From Tenacibaculum sp. SG-28 (GTDB taxonomy: Bacteria; Bacteroidota; Bacteroidia; Flavobacteriales; Flavobacteriaceae): 64,000 nt of DNA. Both the position numbers and the translations under genes were made by a program. The stretch is taken from contig NZ_MQVY01000001.1 of assembly GCF_002954385.1 (NCBI RefSeq), positions 348,892 to 412,891 on the forward strand. Reading direction: 5' to 3'. Under the pieces are notes generated by a model that made no database searches, was not told the DNA's origin, and saw only the letters and a list, made by a program, of their open reading frames with translations. Numbering within the stretch: the stretch's first letter is position 1; each line of letters starts with the position of its first letter. This document shows positions 37,061-45,680 of this stretch, piece after piece.

Positions 37061-37643
37061 GCCATTAATACTAACAACTTCTGTTAAAAAACAACATAAT
37101 TATCCCGTTTACATGTTTGCGGCTGTAAGTGTTGATGCGATTATTCACAAGTTAGCGAATACATCTATTTCCGGACTGTATCTTTTTTCCAATGCTCTAG
37201 ATAAGGATTGGGTTGTTTTTCGGGAAAAAATTGCACCAGTCATCGCTGGTGGAGGTTTAGTATTAAATGAAAAAGAGGAAATACTCTTTATATATCGTGG
37301 AGGTAAATGGGATTTACCCAAAGGGAGAACTGAAATAGGAGAGAACATTGAACAAACTGCGATTCGTGAAGTAGAGGAAGAGTGTGGTATACAAAATCTA
37401 ACCCTCAAAAATTTTCTAACAATAACCTATCATGTTTATTTTCAAGATGGTCAATACAAACTAAAAGAGACCCATTGGTTTTTAATGTTTTCCAACTACA
37501 AAGGAGCTCTTTCTCCCCAAACAGAAGAGGGTATTACCCAAGTTTCTTTTAAAAATTCCACACAAATCAAGGCATTACTTCCAAACACCTATGCAAATAT
37601 TCGATTAGTATATGAAAATTATCAGAAATTGGCAGAAAAATGA
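37035..37643 (+). CDS. NUDIX hydrolase
   Basis: This 202-residue protein begins MYKVFVNDKPLILTT. An N-terminal extension of about 65 residues precedes the NUDIX domain (starting IAPVIAGGGLVLNEKEEILF). The NUDIX box GRTEIGENIEQTAIREVEEECGI has all the metal-binding Glu residues. The family cleaves nucleoside diphosphates linked to another moiety; the substrate is unknown. Flavobacterial genomes commonly keep this gene divergent from pyrE. The ATG at 37035 lies inside the pyrE promoter; an alternative TTG start at 37014 would add seven residues. Confidence 0.88.
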   Translation: MYKVFVNDKPLILTTSVKKQHNYPVYMFAAVSVDAIIHKLANTSISGLYLFSNALDKDWVVFREKIAPVIAGGGLVLNEKEEILFIYRGGKWDLPKGRTEIGENIEQTAIREVEEECGIQNLTLKNFLTITYHVYFQDGQYKLKETHWFLMFSNYKGALSPQTEEGITQVSFKNSTQIKALLPNTYANIRLVYENYQKLAEK

Positions 37644-37772
37644 CACTATGGCATTAAATTTATGCGCAAATCTTTCTTTTACTGACAAAAAACATTAAAT
37701 AAATCATTGGCATACACTTTGAGTTAATCAACCTGTAAAATTGAATTAAAAATTTAAACTGAAAATAAAATT

Positions 37773-39686
37773 ATGAGTAAAATTATAGGTATAGATTTAG
37801 GGACAACAAATTCGTGTGTTTCTGTAATGGAAGGAAACGAGCCTGTAGTAATTCCTAACTCAGAAGGAAAAAGAACTACGCCATCAGTTGTGGCATTTGT
37901 AGAAGGAGGAGAGCGTAAAGTTGGTGATCCTGCTAAAAGACAAGCAGTAACTAACCCAACAAAAACTGTCTACTCTATCAAGCGTTTTATGGGTAACAAA
38001 TATTCAGAATCTCAAAAAGAAGCACAAAGAGTGCCTTATGAAGTAACTAAAGGAGATAATGATACGCCTCGTGTTAAAATCGATGATCGCATGTACACAC
38101 CACAAGAAATTTCGGCAATGGTGTTACAAAAAATGAAGAAAACGGCTGAAGATTATTTGGGGCAAGGAGTATCAGAAGCTGTAATTACAGTACCTGCCTA
38201 CTTTAACGATGCACAAAGACAAGCTACAAAAGAGGCAGGAGAAATTGCTGGTTTAAAAGTTCGTCGAATTATCAACGAACCAACAGCTGCAGCCTTAGCA
38301 TATGGATTGGATAAAGCAAATGACGATAAAAAAATAGTAGTTTTTGATTTTGGAGGGGGTACACACGATGTATCTATTTTAGAATTAGGAGATGGCGTAT
38401 TTGAGGTATTGGCTACCGATGGAGATACACATCTTGGTGGTGATGATGTCGATGAAAAAATCATTAACTGGTTGGCAGAGGAATTTAAGAGTACAGAAGG
38501 AGACGGTATGGATTTACGTAAAGATCCTATGGCCTTACAACGTCTTAAAGAAGCTGCAGAAAAAGCAAAGATAGAATTATCTAGTACTACTTCAACAGAA
38601 ATTAATTTACCGTACATCACGGCTACTGCCTCAGGACCTAAACACCTAGTTAGAACTTTGAGTAGAGCTAAATTTGAGCAGTTAATTGACGATTTAGTAA
38701 AGAGAACTATCAATCCATGTCAAACAGCTTTAAAAAATGCAGATCTTACCACAGCAGATATTGATGAAATTATTTTAGTAGGAGGATCAACTCGTATTCC
38801 AGCGATTCAAGAAGCAGTTGAAAAGTTCTTTGGAAAAGCACCAAGTAAAGGAGTTAACCCGGATGAGGTGGTGTCTTTAGGAGCTGCAATTCAAGGAGGG
38901 GTCTTAACTGGTGATGTTAAAGACGTTCTTTTACTAGATGTTACACCGTTGTCACTAGGAATTGAAACCATGGGTAATGTATTTACCAAATTAATTGACG
39001 CAAATACAACCATTCCTACTAAAAAATCACAAGTTTTCTCTACCGCTGTAGACAATCAGCCATCTGTAGATATTCACGTATTACAAGGTGAAAGAGCTAT
39101 GGCAGCAGATAATAAAACTATAGGTAGATTCCAATTGACAGATATTCCACCTGCACCAAGAGGAATTCCTCAAATTGAAGTAACTTTTGATATCGATGCA
39201 AATGGTATTATCAATGTTTCTGCTGCAGATAAAGCGACAGGAAAGTCTCAAAATATTCGCATTGAAGCTTCTTCGGGTTTAACGGAAGAAGAAATTCAAA
39301 AGATGAAAGCTGATGCAGAAGCTAACGCAGATGCAGACGCAAAAGCAAAAGAGACTGCAGACAAGGTAAACGGCGCTGACTCTATGATTTTTCAAACAGA
39401 AAAGCAATTAAAAGAGTTTGGGGATAAATTATCAGCAGATAAGAAGGAACCAATTGAAACTGCCCTAGCGGAATTAAAATCGGCACACGAGTCGAAGGAT
39501 TTAGCACAAATTGATAGTGCAATGGAGAAAATTAATGAAGCTTGGAAAGTAGCATCTGAAGAAATGTATGCAGCACAGCAACAGGCAGGCGGAGCAGGAG
39601 CTAATGAAGCACAAGAAGCACAGTCGGAGACTTCAGATTCTCAAACAGATAATGTTGAAGATGTAGACTTCGAAGAAGTGAAATAA
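37773..39686 (+). CDS. dnaK: Molecular chaperone DnaK (Hsp70)
   Basis: This 637-residue Hsp70 has an N-terminal ATPase domain with [30 protein letters not shown] and [15 protein letters not shown] (His in place of the more usual Phe in GGGTFD). The substrate-binding domain begins around [13 protein letters not shown]. The C-terminal lid is rich in Ala, Glu and Gln and ends DVDFEEVK, close to the consensus EEVD/K tail. No grpE or dnaJ is adjacent, and I see no CIRCE element upstream. A strong terminator follows. Confidence 0.98.
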   Translation: MSKIIGIDLGTTNSCVSVMEGNEPVVIPNSEGKRTTPSVVAFVEGGERKVGDPAKRQAVTNPTKTVYSIKRFMGNKYSESQKEAQRVPYEVTKGDNDTPRVKIDDRMYTPQEISAMVLQKMKKTAEDYLGQGVSEAVITVPAYFNDAQRQATKEAGEIAGLKVRRIINEPTAAALAYGLDKANDDKKIVVFDFGGGTHDVSILELGDGVFEVLATDGDTHLGGDDVDEKIINWLAEEFKSTEGDGMDLRKDPMALQRLKEAAEKAKIELSSTTSTEINLPYITATASGPKHLVRTLSRAKFEQLIDDLVKRTINPCQTALKNADLTTADIDEIILVGGSTRIPAIQEAVEKFFGKAPSKGVNPDEVVSLGAAIQGGVLTGDVKDVLLLDVTPLSLGIETMGNVFTKLIDANTTIPTKKSQVFSTAVDNQPSVDIHVLQGERAMAADNKTIGRFQLTDIPPAPRGIPQIEVTFDIDANGIINVSAADKATGKSQNIRIEASSGLTEEEIQKMKADAEANADADAKAKETADKVNGADSMIFQTEKQLKEFGDKLSADKKEPIETALAELKSAHESKDLAQIDSAMEKINEAWKVASEEMYAAQQQAGGAGANEAQEAQSETSDSQTDNVEDVDFEEVK

Positions 39687-39706
39687 TTGACAGTAATTAT
39701 ATTTAT

Positions 39707-39743
39707 AAAAAAGCTCATTGTAGAATTACAATGAGCTTTTTTA
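39707..39743 (+). terminator. Rho-independent terminator of dnaK
   Basis: A 16-bp stem (AAAAAAGCTCATTGTA and TACAATGAGCTTTTTT) with a 4-base loop GAAT runs into more T. It lies about 20 bases after the dnaK stop. Confidence 0.92.
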
Positions 39744-39761
39744 TTTTTTGATGCTTTGTTT

Positions 39762-39769
39762 TACATTTG
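39762..39769 (+). promoter_or_regulatory. -7 element of the sensor kinase gene
   Basis: TACATTTG matches TAnnTTTG exactly and lies 27 bases before the TTG start of the sensor kinase gene, directly after the dnaK terminator. The -33 region is T-rich without an exact TTG at 18 bases. Confidence 0.5.
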
Positions 39770-39796
39770 TTTTAATTAATGTAGTTTTGAAGTGTA

Positions 39797-42697
39797 TTGA
39801 CACGTAATATTGTTCATATTATAATTCTTGTTTTATTGTTTATCCCACGGGTAAATGCACAACAGCCTGTTTATAACGAATTAACGGAGAAAGATGGGTT
39901 GCCAGATTTTGTTTTCTACAGCTTACTTGAAGATAGAGAAGGATATATATGGTTAGCCGCAAACAAAGGTTTGTATCGTTACGATGGAAGAGAGTTTAAA
40001 CTATATTCAAGTAAAGAGAAAAGAGGTTTATCTGTATTTGGCCTTAAATTAGATTCGCATGGTCGCGTTTGGTGCAATAATTTATCCGGACAATATTTTT
40101 ACATCGAAGATGATAGCTTAAAATTATTTTGTGATCTAAAAGATGTCACAAAAGGACAGCCCTCAAAATTTATTTTTTTCGATCGATATTTAGTAACCTC
40201 AAATTTTGACTTTTTTGCAAAGATTGATATGGAAACTAAAAAAATATCATTCGAAGAAAAGGTTGATTATTTTTCGGATATCTTTAAAAAAAGGACACCT
40301 TATTTTATGCGGATAATAAATCGATTCGATATAGTACAGATGGTGAGATTTTTAAGAATTACTTGCCGATTTCCATAGACAAAAAGATAAGGAAAACTCC
40401 AAAATCAACTTTTATATTCGAAGGAAAAACTTTTCATTATCGTCTCAATTATTATAATACTCCAAGTTTAAAAAATGACTACAAAACTAGTTTGTTTTAT
40501 GAAAAAAATGGGGTATTAAGTCCGGTTAAACTTCCCGAAAAATTAAAAAGTATCGTAATACTCGATACTTACGTTACCGATGAAGAGATATGGTTCGGAA
40601 CCGATAATGGGTTATACATATGCAATTTTAGAGAAGGAGAAATAAATTGTTATAATAATTTTTTGAGACAAAAAAAATTACAAATATCATAAAAGATAGA
40701 AGCAACAACTTTTGGTTTTCTACCTTATGAGTGGTGTATTTATAGTTCCCAATATGCATTTATTTAATATCGATTTTAAGGAATATAATTCTAATATTAG
40801 TGTAATCGAAAATATTGGTAATGACCGATTATTGTTTGGCTCGGAAAACGGAGATTTATTTTTATATGACGCTAATAAAAAGACCCCCATTAAAATTAAG
40901 TTAAAGAATAAAGAGAAAGTTTTTTCCATTCTCAAGATAAATACAAATCAAGTATTGATAGGTTTTTCTACCTACTCAATTATTTTAAACTTATCCGATT
41001 ACTCTTATAAGAAAACTAACTACTACGGAAATATTAAAGATTTTACTTTAATTAATGCCAATACAATTGTTATTGCAGGACACGATAGAAGTTATGTTTC
41101 ACAATTAAACAATAATAAAGAGAGGCTCTTGTATAATGAAAGAAGTTTTGCAGTTCATTACAGTAAAAAACAAAACTCCTTTTATATTGCCTATATAAAT
41201 GGTATTAAAAAGTTTGATGCTGCTTTTAAGCCTAGAGATATTAAATTCAAGGAGCAATCTATTTATGCGCAGGATATTGCAGAAACATCTAACGGTATAG
41301 TTTGGTTTTCGACGACAAAAGATGGGCTTGTAGGTGTTAAAAATGATGAGATTATTTACCACTATACCGATCAAAACGGTTTGTTATCTAACTTGACAAA
41401 TGTTTTGAAAAGTGATGGAGATTTACTTTGGGTAGTAACCAGTAAAGGAATACAAGTTTTAGATACCGTTACTGGAGAGTTCCAAAATTTAACTAAAAAA
41501 GATGGGTTGGTTTCCTATAATATTTCTGATATTGAGATCCTTGACAATACGCTCTACTTTAGTACCAACACAGGAGTTTTTGTGGTGGATAAACGAAAAA
41601 TTTTTAAAAAAGGAGTTGTTTCTGATTTTTCTTTTACCGAAATACTAATTAATGGTAAGAAAGTTCCGATTCAGGAAAAGTTTGAGTTTCTATATGGGGA
41701 TAATACCATACAATTTAAGTTTCATACCAATGGGTATCTTTCTAGCGATCACATGCAGTATCAATACCAATTATTGGAAAATGAAGACTCGAAAAGTTGG
41801 ATTACGCTAGACCAAGGCGATAGCCAATTAACGTTTAATAATTTGGCTTCTGGGCAATATGATTTAAAGGTAAGAGGGGTTGAAATCGACGGCAAAAACG
41901 AAACTCCAATAAAAAGAGCTATAATTGAAGTGCGACTCCCTTTTTACAAATCTCTATGGTTTACCATTCTTATTTTTTTATTGATTTTAATGCTTGTTTG
42001 GTACGGATTTACTAAACAAATTCAAGATATTGAAAACAAGCAGATTAGGGTGTTAGAACAAGAGCGAATCCAGAAACAACTCGTTTTCTCCAAACTTGAA
42101 AGTCTTCAGGCGCAAATGAATCCGCATTTTATTTTTAATGCCTTAAATTCCATTCAGAATTTGGTTTTGAAAGAGAACAAATTTTCAGCGTATAATTACT
42201 TAACCAAGTTCTCTCTTTTTATTCGAGAAAATTTGAATATGAGTAGAAAAAGTTTTGTTGATTTCCAGGAAGAGTTGGATTTGATCTATAAATACTTAGA
42301 ACTTGAAAATTTACGTTTTGGAGACGAGTTTAGTTATGTGATTAATGTGCAAGATGAGGTACACAATATTAAAATTCCAACAATGATTATTCAGCCCTTT
42401 ATCGAAAATGCTATCAAACATGGTTTACTGCATAAAACAAAAGGGGATAAAAGGTTAGTTTTGGATTTTTATAAACTAGATGTTTTGGTTTGTGTAATTA
42501 CAGATAACGGTATAGGAATGAAAGCATCGAAGGAGCTTAATAAAGCAAATATACTCAAACCAAATTCTTTTTCAACGACTGCTATTCAGGATAGATTAAA
42601 ATTACTGAAGGATTTTTATACCATCGATGTTGGTGTGTCATATAAAGAACTTGAAGAAGGTACAAGAGTTATTATTAAAATTCCTTATAAAGTATAA
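39797..42697 (+). CDS. Propeller-type sensor histidine kinase (LytS-like); frame broken by three one-base deletions
   Basis: Restored, this is a 967-residue two-component sensor. A signal sequence (VHIIILVLLFIPRVNAQQ) leads into periplasmic regulator-propeller repeats such as LLEDREGYIWLAANKGLYRYDG and TSNGIVWFSTTKDGLVGV. A Y_Y_Y domain follows, then one membrane helix (LWFTILIFLLILMLVWYGF, near residue 720). The His_kinase domain has phospho-His in QAQMNPHFIFNALNSIQN (near 777), and an ATPase domain (TDNGIGM) ends the chain. One-base losses occur at A7 40286-40292, A8 40670-40677 and TTA(A)TGAG near 40727. Restoring each gives continuous propeller sequence. The gene starts at TTG 39797, after a -7 box; a LytTR regulator gene follows by 120 bases. 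Confidence 0.85.
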
Positions 42698-42817
42698 TAT
42701 ACTGGATTTTAGAGGCTTAATTTTAAGAAAAAAAAAGTACCAGATAAAATTGTAGATTGCCGCCAACCTTAAGTTAAATATTTTTATGATATTTGTTGTA
42801 TAAAAAATTACGTTACT

Positions 42818-43552
42818 ATGAATACAGTGGAGGCAATAATTGTTGATGATGAGCAAAATGCTCGGGAAAATTTAAGGTATTTATTGCAAACATTTTGTCC
42901 GAATATAATTATTGTAAATGAATCTTCAAATGTAGATCAAGCCTACGAGGCAATACAAAAATACAAGCCCAAATTAGTTTTTCTAGATATTGAAATGCCT
43001 CGTAAAAATGGTTTTCAACTATTGGAAATGTTTACAGACATTACTTTTCAAGTAATATTTATAACCGCTTATGATAGCTACGCCATTAAAGCTTTTGAGG
43101 TATCTGCAATTGATTACCTTTTAAAACCAATTGATATTTCTCGCCTTGAAACAGCTGTTCTTAAAGCCTCCAAAAATTTGTTAGGAGATAGTGGCAATAT
43201 GGATGCGCTTAAATCCAATACAAAAGAGATTAAAAAATTAGCAATACCATATAAATCCGATTATGTCATAATAGATATAAATGATCTTCTATGCATTGAG
43301 GCAGATAGAATGTACTCTGTACTGCATACCAAAGATGATAATCATTATTTGGTATCCAAAAAGCTAAGTTATTATGAAGAAATACTTTGCCAAGACAAAA
43401 ACTTCATTCGAGTGCATCGATCGTGGATTGTAAATTCTAACTTAATTCAAAATTATTCAAAAAAGAACAAAGAATTAACCTTAGAAACGCAGCTCAAAAT
43501 CCCGGTTAGTAGAGGGTATAAAGACAATTTTGAAAGTTTATTGTACAATTAA
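42818..43552 (+). CDS. LytTR-family response regulator
   Basis: This 244-residue protein has an N-terminal receiver domain (residues about 4-120) with acidic pair Asp10/Asp11, phospho-acceptor Asp57 in LVFLDIEMP, and the conserved Lys in DYLLKP. The C-terminal LytTR DNA-binding domain (residues about 140-244) contains YVIIDINDLLCIEADRMYSV and FIRVHRSWIVN. It is the natural partner of the LytS-like kinase 120 bases upstream. Its target genes are unknown. Confidence 0.94.
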   Translation: MNTVEAIIVDDEQNARENLRYLLQTFCPNIIIVNESSNVDQAYEAIQKYKPKLVFLDIEMPRKNGFQLLEMFTDITFQVIFITAYDSYAIKAFEVSAIDYLLKPIDISRLETAVLKASKNLLGDSGNMDALKSNTKEIKKLAIPYKSDYVIIDINDLLCIEADRMYSVLHTKDDNHYLVSKKLSYYEEILCQDKNFIRVHRSWIVNSNLIQNYSKKNKELTLETQLKIPVSRGYKDNFESLLYN

Positions 43553-43779
43553 ATACTTAAAAAATATAAATGTCTTTTGCTACAAAACTAGTAGTTTTCC
43601 CTTGAAGGAACTCCCTTGTCGTTGTTTGGAAGTAAATATAGTTCGTTTAGAAGTTTTTTTATTCAATACAAGAGATATTTTGTATATTAGCTGTTGGGAA
43701 GAAATAATTTGAAAAACTAAAGAGAGTAACTCTATTTATGATTTACTAAAATTTTTATTTTATCATTTTATAAATAGAT

Positions 43780-43810
43780 AAAAATCCAGACAAATGTGTC
43801 TGGATTTTTT
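43780..43810 (+). terminator. Rho-independent terminator downstream of the LytTR gene
   Basis: A 13-bp perfect stem (AAAAATCCAGACA and TGTCTGGATTTTT) with loop AATG and T-run. It lies 230 bases after the LytTR stop, leaving a long 3' untranslated region or a separate short transcript. Confidence 0.9.
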
Positions 43811-44306
43811 ATGCGTTCTCTTCTAAATATTGGTTTGTATGGAAATACCAACAAGAAATAGTGTTTTTCCTATTTTTAAAACAGTCTTTTTTTCATTCGG
43901 AAGTATTTACTTGCATTTTGGAAGTAATATTGTGGAAAGTATTGTACAAGTATGTTTATTTGTACAGAAGGGAAGAATAGCAATTTTTGAAAGAAAAAGA
44001 AAGGAATATGTTTTGTAAAATATTATATAATTGTATTTAAATAATACGGTAATAATCTTTGTTTTTAACATTGTTTTTGCAATGTTGTTTTTATTGAGGT
44101 TTTAGTTTTTTCAAAGAGAATTACATTTTTTGTATAACGATTCACAGTAACATTTTCAGCTAACCAAAGCTTTTTTATCCGACACTAAATTTTTGAAATA
44201 TTTTATTAGTAAAAAAAATACTACGTATTCTTTCAGGCTAATAAGGGGTTTTATAAAAAAGAGTTTTTTTATTTTGAAGGGGAAACCTGAATTTTGATTA
44301 TTTAGC

Positions 44307-44343
44307 AAAAACCGAATAGAGCATAGCTCTTTTCGGTTTTTTT
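44307..44343 (-). terminator. Terminator of the amidohydrolase operon
   Basis: AAAAACCGAA and TTCGGTTTTT form a 10-bp stem, extended inward by AGAGC/GCTCT with an ATA loop. T-runs occur on both strands. It is 30 bases after the stop of the downstream amidohydrolase gene. Confidence 0.88.
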
Positions 44344-44374
44344 ATAATGTATTTATTGGAAATAGGTAAAAATC

Positions 44375-45667
44375 TTACTTATATTTTTTGGTGTATCGCT
44401 TCCATAATTTTGTTTGATGCGTTTCTAAACTTATATTCCTTCCTTGAATAAAAGCTTTTCTTACAATATTTCCTCGCATATCCAAAGCATCACCATCCGA
44501 TATAAATAGTGTAGCGTCTTTCCCAACTTCTAGAGACCCTGTAAAAGTATCAATACCTAAAATTTTTGCGTTATTAAGTGTTATCAAACTCACTGCAACT
44601 TCTTTTGCTAAACCATAAGCAGCATAAGTTCCTGCATAAAATGGTAAGTTTCTGGCACTCATACGTTCCATTTCACCATCCATTCCTAATCCTACTGTGA
44701 TACCTGCATCAAAGAGTATTTTCGCAGTTCTATAGGGAAGGTCATAGTCTTCGTCTTCATTAGAAGGTAATCGATGTGACCGTTCTAGGATCACAGGAAT
44801 AGTATGTTGCTTTAAAATGGATGCAATTTTTTCTGCTTGAAATCCACCGACAATTACTAGATTACTTATAGCTAATTCTCTAAACATGGTAATTGCATCT
44901 TGTATTTGAGAAGCTCCATTTACATGAACATAAACTTTTTGTGTGCCTTCAAACACATTTTTTAAAGCTTCATAAGGCAGATTTTTAGATTTCTTTTCTC
45001 CTGTTAAATATCTCTTTGCATCCCTAAAAAAATCTTTAATTTTTGCTGTATTTTTGGTGTAGTTTTTATTGGGTTTTAAAGACGGATCTTCACCTAGCCA
45101 CCATCTACCTCTAGCGAATAAACTTGGCCAATTAACATGGATTCCATCATTTGTTTTAATTGCAGCATCCTCCCAGTTCCAAGCATCAAATTGTACAATA
45201 GAAGAAGTTCCAGAAATCGTTCCACCTCGGGGTGTTATTTGTCCTAATAAAACACCATTTGGACGCATAGTTTCAATAATTTTACTTTCAGCATTGTACG
45301 CAATAAGACTTCTTATGTGGGGTAACATGCTACCAACCTCATCATCATCAACAGTAGCTCTAACAGCATCAATTTCTGCTAGCCCAAGGGATGTGTTTGC
45401 AGCAATAAATCCTGGATAGAGATGTTTTCCTTTTGCATTTATAACTTCTCCTTTACGCGCAATTTTCATATTCGCGCTACCTACAAAGGTTATTTTTCCT
45501 TCGGAAAACATGAGTAAAGAGTTTTCTATAATCTTCCCGTTACCAATATGTGCAGTTGCACCTTCAATAGTAAAATCTTTGGTTTGTTTTCGGCCTGGTG
45601 TTTGTTGTGCAATGCTATTTCCAACTAAAAAGAAATAAAACAAAGTATATATAGTTATATGTTTCAT
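44375..45667 (-). CDS. Exported amidohydrolase-like protein lacking the HxH metal motif
   Basis: This 430-residue protein starts at 45667 (MKHITIYTLFYFFLVGNSIAQ, signal peptide). It is imidazolonepropionase-like: an N-terminal beta domain (TIEGATAHIGNGKIIENSLL), a TIM-barrel and a C-terminal beta part (GSLEVGKDATLFISDGDALD). In active family members the first barrel strand ends in HxH. Here it reads GFIAANTSLGLAE, so the two His are absent. The late Asp (GLGMDGEME) is kept. It is probably inactive or has another metal site. It lies 13 bases after the larger amidohydrolase gene and is likely its partner subunit. Confidence 0.82.
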   Translation of the reverse strand: MKHITIYTLFYFFLVGNSIAQQTPGRKQTKDFTIEGATAHIGNGKIIENSLLMFSEGKITFVGSANMKIARKGEVINAKGKHLYPGFIAANTSLGLAEIDAVRATVDDDEVGSMLPHIRSLIAYNAESKIIETMRPNGVLLGQITPRGGTISGTSSIVQFDAWNWEDAAIKTNDGIHVNWPSLFARGRWWLGEDPSLKPNKNYTKNTAKIKDFFRDAKRYLTGEKKSKNLPYEALKNVFEGTQKVYVHVNGASQIQDAITMFRELAISNLVIVGGFQAEKIASILKQHTIPVILERSHRLPSNEDEDYDLPYRTAKILFDAGITVGLGMDGEMERMSARNLPFYAGTYAAYGLAKEVAVSLITLNNAKILGIDTFTGSLEVGKDATLFISDGDALDMRGNIVRKAFIQGRNISLETHQTKLWKRYTKKYK

Positions 45668-45680
45668 GAATCTTAGGTTT

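Larger units (their letters stand above)
43553..44374. other. Long intergenic region without a recognisable gene
   Basis: About 820 bases, very AT-rich, lie between the LytTR gene and the amidohydrolase operon. Open frames here (for example 43830-44018) have no recognisable family and look like chance. The region holds three hairpins: a strong terminator at 43780-43810, AACATTG/CAATGTT at 44067-44086 followed by a T-rich stretch, and a terminator at 44307-44343. GGAAGTA recurs three times (near 43628, 43898 and 43920). An unrecognised small RNA is possible but unsupported. Confidence 0.4.

Noticed and set aside
38198..38713. 171-codon open frame on the minus strand
   Set aside because: It is antisense to dnaK; the Ser/Lys/Pro-rich translation is typical of a shadow of conserved codons.
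43830..44018. 62-codon open frame in the long gap
   Set aside because: No family resemblance and an AT-driven composition; it overlaps nothing but has no convincing start context.
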